DNA of 10,054 bases, taken from positions 1-10,054 of the forward strand of contig CALKYG010000405.1 in assembly GCA_938003575.1 (NCBI GenBank), written 5' to 3'. The notes beneath the pieces are model-generated. The model had not been told where the DNA came from. It saw nothing but the letters and a program-made list of their open reading frames with translations, and did no database searches. Made by a program: the position numbers and the translations under genes. The DNA comes from an uncultured Alphaproteobacteria bacterium (GTDB taxonomy: Bacteria; Pseudomonadota; Alphaproteobacteria; Caulobacterales; Parvularculaceae). This document shows positions 1 through 7,340 of the stretch, in pieces; within the stretch, counting starts at the first letter, position 1, and every line of letters starts with the position of its first letter.

Positions 1-1729
1 CCCAAGCCGGGAATTCATGGTGGCCGCCGCCATGACCTTCGCCGGACTCGATTTCCTCATGTGTTGCATCATGCGGCGCAGCTTCACCATGGGACGGCGC
101 GGCGCCTTTCTCGTCAGCGGGCGCATGTTGCGCACCAGTGGCTGAATAAAGCGCGCCATTCCAGAATTTATCGGCGTTCGGCCCGACGAAATCCTTATAA
201 AAGGCCATGCCGGCGAAGAGCGCGCCGATTGCAAGCGGGGCCAGAGGCCAGAGCATGATGTTCGGCACATCGTGAGGATGCTTCTTCACTTTCTCCGGGA
301 GACGGCTCGGCCCCCAGAACGTGACGAAGATCAGACGCCAGGAGTAGAACGCGGTCATAACCGCCGCGAGAAGACCGAGAGTGAATGCATAGAATCCAAA
401 CGCCTGACCGCCTTCGCCTGCAGCAAAAGCGCTTTCGAGAATCATGTCTTTCGAAACGAACCCCGCCGTTCCGAGAGGCGTATCGCCGATCTTGAGGCCC
501 GGAACGCCGACGCCTGTAATCGCAATCGTCCCGATCACCATCAACAGATGAGTAAGCGGAAGCAGCGTTCTGACCCCGCCCATTTTCTTGATGTCCTGCT
601 CATGGTGCATGCCGTGAATGACTGCGCCGGAGCCAAGGAACAAGAGCGCCTTGAAGAAAGCGTGCGTGAACAGGTGAAACATTGCGGCGCCATAGGCGCC
701 GACGCCCGCGGCGATAAACATGTAACCGAGCTGAGAGCAGGTCGAATAAGCGACGATCTTCTTGATGTCATCCTGCAAGAGACCGACAGTTGCGGCGAAG
801 AACGCCGTCGTAGCGCCGACAAGCGTCACGAGCGCCGCAGCATTCGGGGCGTATTCATAAAGAACGGAGCAGCGGCAAACGAGGAAAACGCCGGCGGTGA
901 CCATGGTCGCTGCGTGAATGAGAGCCGAGACCGGCGTTGGTCCTTCCATCGCATCCGGCAGCCATGTGTGCAGCAGGAATTGCGCCGACTTCCCCATTGC
1001 GCCGATGAAGAGAAGCACCGACATGACTGTCAGAGCATGAAGATCCCAATTCAGGAAATGGATAGTGAGTTCATGAATGGGGGCGCCGGAAGACGCGCGC
1101 CACGGCGTGACAACCGCATTCGACGCGACCGCTTCGAAGACTTCATCGAAGCGAACCGTGCCAAAAACATAAAAGACGCAGAAAATACCGAGTGCGAATC
1201 CGAAGTCGCCGACGCGGTTGACGACAAATGCCTTGATTGCCGCGTCATTCGCTGACTTCTTCCTGAACCAGAAGCCGATCAATAGATACGACGCAAGGCC
1301 GACGCCTTCCCAGCCGAAGAAGAGCTGCAGGAAGTTATCCGCCGTTACGAGACAGAGCATCGCGAAGGTGAATAGCGAAAGATAAGCGAAGAAGCGCGGG
1401 CGTCCGTCGTCCTCGTGCATGTACCCGATTGAATACGCATGGACGAGAAACGACACCGTATTCACGACGACGAGCATCACCGCCGAAAGCGTATCAAGCC
1501 GCACCGCCCAATCAGCATGGAAGTTCCCGGATGAAATCCAGGTGAAAAGCGAAATGGTTCGCGCGTGTCCGTCCAGCGCGACATCCTTGAAGAGCGCCCA
1601 TGACATTAAACAGGCGACGCCGACTAACGCTGTGGTTGAAAGCTCCGCGGCGCGCGGGCCGCCCATGCGGGCGAGCGGCATCGCAAGCAAGGCGCCGAAT
1701 AGCGGCAGCAATACGACGAAAGGCTCCAT
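1..1729 (-). CDS. nuoL: NADH-quinone oxidoreductase subunit L (3' end beyond window)
   Basis: This is the largest antiporter-like, proton-pumping membrane subunit of complex I, located in the inner membrane. I read 576 codons from the ATG at 1729 leftward without a stop; the C-terminus lies outside the window, probably with the end of the lateral helix and the last membrane segment. The family signature [18 protein letters not shown] is at residues 137-154, with the key Glu at 141. The pumping lysines are visible as GAMGKSAQF (Lys247), [13 protein letters not shown] (His352, His356, Lys360) and FVSKD (Lys427). [20 protein letters not shown] occupies 257-276. A His-rich hydrophilic loop follows at about 535-571. 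The start lies 9 bp after the nuoK stop, with AGGA overlapping that stop, so it is co-transcribed with nuoJK. NuoM and Mrp subunits are related, but the motifs and the position after nuoK favour NuoL. Confidence 0.97.
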   Translation of the reverse strand, partial: MEPFVVLLPLFGALLAMPLARMGGPRAAELSTTALVGVACLMSWALFKDVALDGHARTISLFTWISSGNFHADWAVRLDTLSAVMLVVVNTVSFLVHAYSIGYMHEDDGRPRFFAYLSLFTFAMLCLVTADNFLQLFFGWEGVGLASYLLIGFWFRKKSANDAAIKAFVVNRVGDFGFALGIFCVFYVFGTVRFDEVFEAVASNAVVTPWRASSGAPIHELTIHFLNWDLHALTVMSVLLFIGAMGKSAQFLLHTWLPDAMEGPTPVSALIHAATMVTAGVFLVCRCSVLYEYAPNAAALVTLVGATTAFFAATVGLLQDDIKKIVAYSTCSQLGYMFIAAGVGAYGAAMFHLFTHAFFKALLFLGSGAVIHGMHHEQDIKKMGGVRTLLPLTHLLMVIGTIAITGVGVPGLKIGDTPLGTAGFVSKDMILESAFAAGEGGQAFGFYAFTLGLLAAVMTAFYSWRLIFVTFWGPSRLPEKVKKHPHDVPNIMLWPLAPLAIGALFAGMAFYKDFVGPNADKFWNGALYSATGAQHAPADEKGAAPSHGEAAPHDATHEEIESGEGHGGGHHEFPAW

Positions 1730-1738
1730 CAAGGGGTC

Positions 1739-2044
1739 CTAGTTCTTCATCAAGTTGGCGTCATCAACGGCGATGTCGCCGCGATTGCGGAAAAAGGCGA
1801 CGAGTATGGCGAGGCCGACCGCCGCCTCGGCCGCGGCGACGGTAAGAACCATGAAAGCGAACACCTGGCCGGTCAGATCGCCGAGGAACTGCGAAAAAGC
1901 GACAAGATTGATGTTGACTGCGAGGAGCATCAATTCGATCGACATCAGAATGATGATGACGTTTTTGCGGTTGACGAAGATGCCTGCCATGCCGATGGCG
2001 AATAACACTGCGGCGACGCTCAGATAGTGCCCAAGCCCGATCAT
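1739..2044 (-). CDS. nuoK: NADH-quinone oxidoreductase subunit K
   Basis: Small membrane subunit of complex I (homologue of mitochondrial ND4L), 101 aa, the usual family length. Three hydrophobic segments are evident, beginning after the N-terminal [15 protein letters not shown]. The two buried glutamates known to matter for proton translocation in this family are both present: Glu37 in [11 protein letters not shown] and Glu73 in [13 protein letters not shown], matching Glu36 and Glu72 of the E. coli protein. The ATG lies 4 bp after the nuoJ stop, and AGGGGA inside the end of nuoJ serves as ribosome binding site about 9 nt upstream. The nuoL start follows 9 bp after the stop. Nothing unusual is seen in the protein itself. 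Confidence 0.97.
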   Translation of the reverse strand: MIGLGHYLSVAAVLFAIGMAGIFVNRKNVIIILMSIELMLLAVNINLVAFSQFLGDLTGQVFAFMVLTVAAAEAAVGLAILVAFFRNRGDIAVDDANLMKN

Positions 2045-2048
2045 CGAA

Positions 2049-2684
2049 TTAAATCCCCTGCCCGCTGCCGACTTTCTTCAATTCAACGCTTGCTTCGCGT
2101 TTGCGCGCGACCTGCGCCGCCGGATCCTGCTTCTTCACGCCGCCGCGCTCGCGGAAAGTGAGAACGATCGCGCCAATCATGGCGACGAGCAATATCATGC
2201 CGGCGATCTGGAAAAAGTGGACATAGTCCGTGTAAAGGATGAGCCCTAGTCCTTCGATATTGGTCGGGGCGTCGGGGGCTGCGAGCGGCGATCCCTCGGT
2301 CGCCACAGGATGGGCCGCTACAAACTGCGCGTCCGTCGGCATCTTCCACGCTGCGAAAGCGAGAATGAGTTCAACGACAACGAGGCCCGCTATGGCGACG
2401 CCGATCGGAAGATATTGAAGAAAGCCCTGCTTCATTTCGACGAAGTCGACATCAAGCATCATGACGACGAACAAGAACAGAACCGCAACGGCGCCGACAT
2501 AGACGACGACCAAGAGCATGGCGAGGTATTCAGCCCCCATCAGCACGAACAGACCGGCGGCTGAGATGAACGCAAGAATAAGGAAAAGAACGGAATGAAC
2601 AGGATTCTTGGCCGAGATGACCATCATGCCGGACGCGACCGCGGACAGCGCGAAAACCCAAAAGGCTAATGCGGCAAGTGTCAT
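2049..2684 (-). CDS. nuoJ: NADH-quinone oxidoreductase subunit J
   Basis: Membrane subunit of complex I (homologue of ND6), 211 aa. The N-terminal half has closely spaced membrane helices. The conserved helix region [20 protein letters not shown] lies at about 50-69 and is followed by FLFVVMML; in this family it contains the pi-bulge that changes shape during turnover. [11 protein letters not shown] (26-36) is also typical. The C-terminal tail is hydrophilic and Lys/Arg-rich (from about residue 180). It is the first gene of a nuoJKL block. Unusually, nuoI is not directly upstream: the next gene on that side is transcribed away from nuoJ. The sequence before the ATG (GAAATACGAAC) has no good Shine-Dalgarno match, so translation may be weakly initiated. 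The block needs its own promoter in the 2685-2986 region unless it is read through from nuoHI. Confidence 0.96.
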   Translation of the reverse strand: MTLAALAFWVFALSAVASGMMVISAKNPVHSVLFLILAFISAAGLFVLMGAEYLAMLLVVVYVGAVAVLFLFVVMMLDVDFVEMKQGFLQYLPIGVAIAGLVVVELILAFAAWKMPTDAQFVAAHPVATEGSPLAAPDAPTNIEGLGLILYTDYVHFFQIAGMILLVAMIGAIVLTFRERGGVKKQDPAAQVARKREASVELKKVGSGQGI

Positions 2685-2986
2685 GTTCGTATTTCAGGCG
2701 ACGCCGCGTCCCTATTTCAAGGCTCGACGCCGCCGCCAGTCCCACGGGTTGAACAAAAGCGCCGCCGGAAACAAGGGTTTGCCGCCGAAAGCGCCGGTTG
2801 AATTGCGGCGGGTTTTAGACCGCGCCGTTCGCGTTTGCAAAGGGAGCAGCAACGGAGCCGAAAGGTCTCTCTCGGCGGGTTTTCCACAAGAGGGGGCGTC
2901 CGTGGACCGGAACCTGGTCTTGGGCCTTCCCGGCACTAAACTGTCGCGTTGACTGCGATGCGGGACCTGCCTACCCGTCACGGACC
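2685..2986. other. Intergenic region between divergent nuoJ and DUF2946 gene
   Basis: This 302-bp stretch separates nuoJ (leftward) from the DUF2946-like gene (rightward), so it should hold promoters for both. I found no tRNA, no insertion-sequence ends and no obvious target-site duplication. A weak minus-strand promoter candidate is listed separately. On the plus strand, TAAACT at 2937-2942 could be a -10 element, but no convincing -35 sits at the right distance. GGAA/TTCC arms flank a 14-bp centre at 2910-2931, too weak to call an operator. Confidence 0.6.
2814..2841 (-). promoter_or_regulatory. Weak promoter candidate for nuoJKL
   Basis: On the minus strand, TTTGCA (2836-2841) and TCTAAA (2814-2819) are 16 bp apart and each matches the sigma-70 consensus at 4 of 6 positions. 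It would start a leader of about 120 nt ahead of nuoJ. The match is weak and could be chance. It is listed because nuoJ, cut off from nuoHI, probably needs a promoter here. Confidence 0.18.
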
Positions 2987-3412
2987 ATGGGCGGACTGAA
3001 GATCTCATCCGGACTTGCGCGGGCAATCCCACTAATCGCGGCCATTGTCGTGTTCGCGCTTCGCGCCGCGACGCCGGCCGGATATATGCTCGCGTCGCCG
3101 GAAAGCGGCGAAATCGGGATCACCGTCTGCGGCGGAGCCGAGCTCAGGCTCCTCTCTTTTGATCCTGATCTTGGCGCCTATTCACAGCCCGGCTCCCTTG
3201 GAGGGACGCCGGCTGACGACGATGAGCCTCTATCTTCAGAAAACTGCCCGTTCGCGCTGACAGCGGCATTCATCGCAGCCCCGCTGGCGACGCCCGAATT
3301 CGCAATCGCCATTTTTGGCGACAGTCTCGCGCCGAAACCGGCGGCTTACAGGCCGTCACCATTCGCGGCGCCGGGTCCCCCGCCGGCCCGAGGGCCGCCG
3401 TCGCTGACATAG
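2987..3412 (+). CDS. Small exported DUF2946-like protein
   Basis: A 141-aa protein with an N-terminal hydrophobic stretch (about 12-25) followed by RAATPAGYM (26-34). It then has a short ITVCGG segment with Cys48, a polar low-complexity middle, CPFALTAAF with Cys87, and a Pro-rich tail ending PPPARGPPSLT. The pattern of one membrane or signal segment, R-x(3)-PAGYM, a Val-Cys, a later Cys-Pro-Phe and a Pro/Arg tail is what I associate with DUF2946, a family of unknown function often found beside TonB-dependent copper receptors. This copy lacks the His-rich character of some members. It lies 69 bp upstream of the TonB-dependent receptor on the same strand, so the two are probably one transcript. 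The ATG has only a weak ribosome binding site. Family assignment is by pattern, not alignment. Confidence 0.7.
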   Translation: MGGLKISSGLARAIPLIAAIVVFALRAATPAGYMLASPESGEIGITVCGGAELRLLSFDPDLGAYSQPGSLGGTPADDDEPLSSENCPFALTAAFIAAPLATPEFAIAIFGDSLAPKPAAYRPSPFAAPGPPPARGPPSLT

Positions 3413-3449
3413 CGCCGAGTCTTTTCGCGAAATTCAAGACGCTTCACGC

Positions 3450-3463
3450 CCGGCGTTCGCCGG
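3450..3463 (+). promoter_or_regulatory. Small hairpin just before the receptor's ribosome binding site
   Basis: CCGGC-GTTC-GCCGG forms a perfect 5-bp stem with a four-base loop. It ends a few bases before the AAGG (3469-3472) that probably starts receptor translation, and a T-rich run (3473-3481) follows. It could damp read-through or translation between the two cassette genes. Such short GC stems are common in GC-rich DNA, so confidence is low. Confidence 0.25.
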
Positions 3464-3481
3464 AGATCAAGGTTTATTTTT

Positions 3482-5575
3482 GTGACAATGCGCTTTTTGC
3501 TGCGCGCAGGGCTCGCTGCCCTTGCCGCTCCTTCCGCTTACGCCCAATCCGCACCCGTCGAGCCGGCCCTTAAGGATGTGATCATCGTCACCGGAACGAG
3601 ACGAGAGACTGTGACCGAAACAGTCGCCGCCCCCGGAGCAGCGCCGAACCAGGGCGCGGACATAACCCTGCTTGCGGCCCGGGTCCCCGGCGCGGCCCGC
3701 ATCGCAAACGGAGAACTCTCAGGTCAGATGCAATACCGGGGCCTGTTCGGCGAGCGACTGAACCTTCGCGTCAACGGCCAGCGCTTTGCGTCAGGCGGCC
3801 CGAATTTGATGGACCCCGCCTTCCACTATGCGCCCGCGCCGCTGATTGCATCGCTTGTCATCGACCGCGGCGTCAGTCCCGTTTCCAAGGGGCCGGGCCT
3901 TGCCGGCGGCGCCGACGCAGTCTTCAAGCGAGTCGATTTCACGACAAGCGGCGAAACCGAATTCCATTATGACGCCGTCGCCTCCTGGATGAGCGTCAAC
4001 AATGGGATCTCAGGCGGCGGCGTCGCCGGCGCCGCTTCGCCGGCATGGCGCATTAACGCCCTCGGCGCGTACGAAGAGGGCGCCGACACCGAGTTCAAGA
4101 ACGGTGAAATCGGCGGATCGTCCTATCGAAGATCCGTTTTCGGCGCTTCGGCAGGCGTAAAGATCTTAGGCGGGGAGCTTGCTCTTGACCTCCGCCGTCA
4201 GAAGACCGGGCCCAGCGGCAATCCCCCGTTCCCGATGGACATTCGATTTTTCGAGGCTGACTTCGCGCGACTTTCTTACGAGGGGCCTGTCGGGACTGCA
4301 ACGCTCAGGCTCACTCTTGATCATATGGCCGTCGCCCATGCGATGAATAATTTCGACCTGAGGCCGGCGCCTCCGCCGACCATGAGGCGCGAGGCGCTGT
4401 CGGACGCCGCAACGGATCGCGCACAAGCGTCGCTTGAAGTCGCCGCCCTCGGAGGAACAGCGAAACTCGGCGCCGAAATCGAGACTGTCCGGCACGACAT
4501 GAACATCGTGAATCCGGCGAACAACGCATACTTCGTGAAGCCCTATCCTGACATCGATCAACAGCGGATCGGCGGATTCGTCGAATGGCGCGGCGCAACC
4601 GGACTGATCGAAAGCGAGATCGGCTTCCGCATTGACCATCACGAATTCGGGGCGGGAATCTCGAGCTTCGGGCCGGCGTTGCCGGCAGCGCCAGCGATGC
4701 TGGCGAGCGCATTCAACAACTCAGAAAGAAGGGGCGTTGAAACGACGGCGGACGCCGTCTTGCGCCTTTGGACGCAGCCGATAAACGGATTCACATGGCG
4801 AGCGACGCTCGCGCGCAAAACCGCCTTGCCAGGCTATATCCAGCGGTTCGGCTGGCTGCCGCTCAATGCAAGCGGCGGGCTCGCCGACGGCAACACTTAT
4901 GTCGGCGATTTCAAGTTGAAGCCGGAAACGGCGCTGATCGCCGAGATCGGAGTCGACTACGCGAGCAGCGTCGCCTATGTGCGTCCGACGATCTATTTGA
5001 GACAAATTGACAATTACGTCCAGGGCGTTCCTTTTGACGAAACGCCCAACGTCGTCGACACGGCAATTGAAATGGTGTCGGCGTCGAGCGGCGATCCGAC
5101 GCCGCTGCGATGGGCGAATGTCGACGCCAGGCTCTATGGAGTCGACATGGACGCAGGCGTGGATTTCGCCGGACCGCTGCGTCTTGACGGCGTTTTCAAT
5201 TATGTAAGAGGCGAGCGGCGCGATATCGACGACAATCTATATCGGATCGCAGCACCGAGCGCGACGCTTGGTCTGACTTGGGAGGCGTCGCGCTGGAGCG
5301 CCACTTTCGAAGCGCGCGGCGCTGCAAGCCAGAACAAGGTCTCCGTCACGAACGGAGAAACGCCTTCCGACGGATATGTCGTGCTCAGCCTTTATGGAAA
5401 CTTCAAGATTACAGAGGGCGTAAGACTCTCAGCGGGTCTGGAGAATATCGCCGACAAGCTGTATCGCGATCATCTCGCCGGCTCTAACAGAAACGGGTTC
5501 GGGAATGCGGTCGTCGGCGAACGCGTGCCTGGCGCGGGCCGAGGCGTCTTTTTGAGATTGTCGGCTGCGAATTGA
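3482..5575 (+). CDS. TonB-dependent outer-membrane receptor, OprC/NosA copper-receptor-like
   Basis: A 697-aa outer-membrane receptor that would import a substrate using TonB energy. Order: signal peptide 1-21 (LAALAAPSAYA), TonB box near DVIIVTGTR (32-40), plug domain to about 150, then a beta-barrel to the end. The GTG at 3482 is preferred because AAGG lies 9 nt upstream; the ATG at 3488 (two residues shorter) is the alternative. The plug carries FGERLNLRVNG and SGGPNLMDPAFHY (104-116), and the barrel has NPPFPMDI and AHAMNNFDLR; all resemble the OprC/NosA family. In OprC, copper is bound by Cys-x3-Met in the plug and His-x-Met in the barrel. Here the matching residues are Gly106, Met110, His286 and Met288, so the Cys is missing. 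The chain ends LSAAN rather than in the usual aromatic residue. Its gene lies opposite to the flanking nuo genes. Copper is the likely substrate, but this is inferred. Confidence 0.9.
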   Translation: MTMRFLLRAGLAALAAPSAYAQSAPVEPALKDVIIVTGTRRETVTETVAAPGAAPNQGADITLLAARVPGAARIANGELSGQMQYRGLFGERLNLRVNGQRFASGGPNLMDPAFHYAPAPLIASLVIDRGVSPVSKGPGLAGGADAVFKRVDFTTSGETEFHYDAVASWMSVNNGISGGGVAGAASPAWRINALGAYEEGADTEFKNGEIGGSSYRRSVFGASAGVKILGGELALDLRRQKTGPSGNPPFPMDIRFFEADFARLSYEGPVGTATLRLTLDHMAVAHAMNNFDLRPAPPPTMRREALSDAATDRAQASLEVAALGGTAKLGAEIETVRHDMNIVNPANNAYFVKPYPDIDQQRIGGFVEWRGATGLIESEIGFRIDHHEFGAGISSFGPALPAAPAMLASAFNNSERRGVETTADAVLRLWTQPINGFTWRATLARKTALPGYIQRFGWLPLNASGGLADGNTYVGDFKLKPETALIAEIGVDYASSVAYVRPTIYLRQIDNYVQGVPFDETPNVVDTAIEMVSASSGDPTPLRWANVDARLYGVDMDAGVDFAGPLRLDGVFNYVRGERRDIDDNLYRIAAPSATLGLTWEASRWSATFEARGAASQNKVSVTNGETPSDGYVVLSLYGNFKITEGVRLSAGLENIADKLYRDHLAGSNRNGFGNAVVGERVPGAGRGVFLRLSAAN

Positions 5576-5578
5576 GAA

Positions 5579-5616
5579 GCGCCGGCGCGGCCCGGCCATT
5601 TGCGGGCCAAGCCCGC
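5579..5616. terminator. GC-rich hairpins between convergent receptor and nuoI genes
   Basis: The 46-bp gap between the two convergent stops contains a 10-bp palindrome GCGCCGGCGC (5579-5588). It also holds two overlapping, mutually exclusive stems: GGCCCG/CGGGCC (5589-5594 with 5603-5608) and GCGGGC-CAA-GCCCGC (5602-5616). There is no T-run on either strand, so this is not a classic intrinsic terminator. Its position suggests a bidirectional stop or end-protection structure. Confidence 0.35.
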
Positions 5617-5621
5617 CGGTC

Positions 5622-6110
5622 TCACCGATACGGCGCGTCGAGTTCGAGATTTTTCGCGATCTCGCGCTCCCAGCGATCGCCGTTCGCAAGAAGCTTCGCC
5701 TTGTCGTAAAAAAGCTCTTCGCGCGTTTCGGTCGCATACTCAAAATTCGGACCCTCGACAATCGCGTCGACGGGACACGCTTCCTGACAGAAGCCGCAAT
5801 AGATGCACTTCGTCATGTCGATATCGTACCGCGTCGTCCTCCGCGAACCGTCATCCCGCGGCTCGGCCTCAATCGTTATCGCCTGCGCCGGACACACCGC
5901 CTCGCAAAGTTTGCACGCGATGCATCGCTCCTCGCCGTTAGCGTAGCGCCGCAGAGCGTGCTCACCTCGAAAACGAGGCGACAGCGGGCCCTTTTCGAAC
6001 GGATAATTGATCGTCGCCTTCGGCCTGAAATAATACTTCATCGCCAGAAAGAAAGCGCCGACGAAATCCGCGAGCATAAAGCCTTTCAGCGCCTGTCCCA
6101 GTCGCGACAT
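5622..6110 (-). CDS. nuoI: NADH-quinone oxidoreductase subunit I, 2x[4Fe-4S] ferredoxin-type
   Basis: Hydrophilic subunit of complex I (homologue of TYKY/NDUFS8), 162 aa, the normal size. It carries clusters N6a and N6b, which pass electrons toward the final cluster N2. Two Cys-x2-Cys-x2-Cys-x3-Cys-Pro motifs are complete: Cys63/66/69/73 in [12 protein letters not shown] and Cys102/105/108/112 in [12 protein letters not shown]. The N-terminal helix region (about 9-25) lies along the membrane in known structures. The start ATG directly follows the nuoH stop (TGAATG), indicating translational coupling. The wording between and after the clusters is strongly alphaproteobacterial/mitochondrial. 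Downstream, nuoJ does not follow; the gene ends facing the TonB-dependent receptor. Confidence 0.98.
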   Translation of the reverse strand: MSRLGQALKGFMLADFVGAFFLAMKYYFRPKATINYPFEKGPLSPRFRGEHALRRYANGEERCIACKLCEAVCPAQAITIEAEPRDDGSRRTTRYDIDMTKCIYCGFCQEACPVDAIVEGPNFEYATETREELFYDKAKLLANGDRWEREIAKNLELDAPYR

Positions 6111-7193
6111 TCAGCTCCTCCAGCTCTGGAAATAGGCGGCGAAATCCGGGAAGGCGAGAAGAACGCCGGAAACCAGCACCACCCATATCAGCGACAGCGG
6201 TAAAAAGACCTTCCAGCCGATGCGCATCAACTGGTCGTAACGATAGCGCGGCACGATCGCCTTCACCATCGCGAACATGAAGAAAAAGAAAAAAGTCTTC
6301 AACGCGAACCAGAAAACCGGAATCTGGTCGAGGAAGGGCGCCCAGCCGGCGGGCAGCGGGGAATGCCAACCGCCGAAGAAGAGCGTCGTGAGCATCGCAC
6401 ACATCAGAACGATGTTCGCGAGTTCGCCGATCATGAACATGAGAAACAAGGTCGAGGAATATTCAACCTGATATCCGGCGACGAGTTCTGATTCCGCTTC
6501 CGGCAAATCGAACGGCGGCCTGTTCGTCTCCGCGAGCGCCGAAATGAAGAAGACGACGAACATTGGAAACAGCGGGATGAAATTCCAGTTCCAGAAGCCG
6601 CCGCCTGCGCGCGACTGGCTGTTGACGATGTCGGAAAGGTTTAGCGAACCGACGAGCAGCAAAACGGTGATGATGACGAAGCCGATCGAGACTTCGTAGG
6701 ACACCATCTGCGCGGCCGAACGAAGGCTGCCGAGGAACGGATATTTCGAGTTCGAAGCCCAGCCGCCGATGATGATGCCGTACACGCCGAGCGACGAGAT
6801 CGCAAAGAGATAAAGGATCCCGACATTTATGTCGGCGCCCACCATGCCGGGACCGACCGGAATGACCGCCCAGCTGACGAGCGCCAGAACAAAGGTGATA
6901 ACCGGCGCAATGAGGAACAGCGTCTTGTTGGCGCCCGCCGGAATGACGATTTCCTTGAAGACGAACTTGAAGAGGTCGGCGAAGGACTGAAGCAGGCCGA
7001 ACGGCCCAACGACGTTCGGGCCCTTCCTCATCTGGACCGCCGCCCAAACCTTGCGGTCGAAATACATCAGAAAGGCTTGGGCGAGCAGCAATGCAACGAT
7101 CAGCGCCAGCGCCTGCAACGCCGTCGGCACGAGCCACCAAAGCCAGCCCTGATCGGTCGGCCTGGAAGTCAAAAATGTCCAAATCTGTTCCAT
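6111..7193 (-). CDS. nuoH: NADH-quinone oxidoreductase subunit H
   Basis: Membrane subunit of complex I (homologue of ND1), 360 aa, which forms part of the quinone-binding chamber and contacts the peripheral arm. Family signatures are [20 protein letters not shown] (56-75) and [20 protein letters not shown] (221-240), followed by YQVEYSS; the latter is the acidic loop next to the quinone site. Several long hydrophobic helices and an unusual run of phenylalanines (FFFFFMF, 311-317) are seen. The ATG at 7193 follows an in-frame TGA 9 bp upstream and has no strong Shine-Dalgarno sequence. It is the first gene of an HI pair. The expected upstream nuoG is absent: the neighbour on that side is a divergent flavoprotein gene, so a promoter should lie in 7194-7340, though I could not pick one. 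Confidence 0.98.
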   Translation of the reverse strand: MEQIWTFLTSRPTDQGWLWWLVPTALQALALIVALLLAQAFLMYFDRKVWAAVQMRKGPNVVGPFGLLQSFADLFKFVFKEIVIPAGANKTLFLIAPVITFVLALVSWAVIPVGPGMVGADINVGILYLFAISSLGVYGIIIGGWASNSKYPFLGSLRSAAQMVSYEVSIGFVIITVLLLVGSLNLSDIVNSQSRAGGGFWNWNFIPLFPMFVVFFISALAETNRPPFDLPEAESELVAGYQVEYSSTLFLMFMIGELANIVLMCAMLTTLFFGGWHSPLPAGWAPFLDQIPVFWFALKTFFFFFMFAMVKAIVPRYRYDQLMRIGWKVFLPLSLIWVVLVSGVLLAFPDFAAYFQSWRS

Positions 7194-7230
7194 AGGGCGG
7201 CGTCATAATGCGGTTGAGGCCCGGATGGAA

Positions 7231-7252
7231 GGCGGGGAGGCGGCTCCCCGCC
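7231..7252. promoter_or_regulatory. Perfect 9-bp GC hairpin in the nuoH / flavoprotein divergent region
   Basis: GGCGGGGAG and CTCCCCGCC form a perfect 9-bp stem around a four-base loop (GCGG). It lies 38-59 bp upstream of the nuoH start and about 90 bp upstream of the divergent gene's ATG. No T-run follows on either strand. It may act in the nuoH leader, or be the remnant terminator of a gene that once lay upstream; neither role is shown. Confidence 0.4.
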
Positions 7253-7340
7253 CGCCTCGTGTTCCCGTGAACGGCCTTGTGACTGGCGCGCTGCGCCTGC
7301 CTGTGGTGGATTGCCGCGAACCGATCGGGCCTATGGGCGC

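Noticed and set aside
272..1255. Long open frame (327 codons) on the plus strand opposite nuoL
   Set aside because: The product is Arg/Glu/Asp-rich with no recognisable domain and lies wholly antisense to an intact, motif-complete nuoL; it is a by-product of GC-rich codon use.
2712..3032. 106-codon minus-strand frame upstream of nuoJ ending LFNPWDWRRRRALK, considered as a small gene or a relic of the original nuoI-nuoJ junction
   Set aside because: The Trp-containing tail is curious, but the rest is Arg/Pro/Ser-rich and unlike a protein, it overlaps the start of the divergent DUF2946 gene, and I recognise no family.
7261..7272. GTTCCCGTGAAC as an SOS (LexA) box
   Set aside because: Alphaproteobacterial LexA sites are direct GTTC-N7-GTTC repeats; this is a short inverted repeat with a 4-base centre.
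7311..7340. TTG start for the PNPOx-like gene
   Set aside because: The purine run abuts the TTG with no spacer, and the ten added residues do not look like part of the fold; it remains possible.
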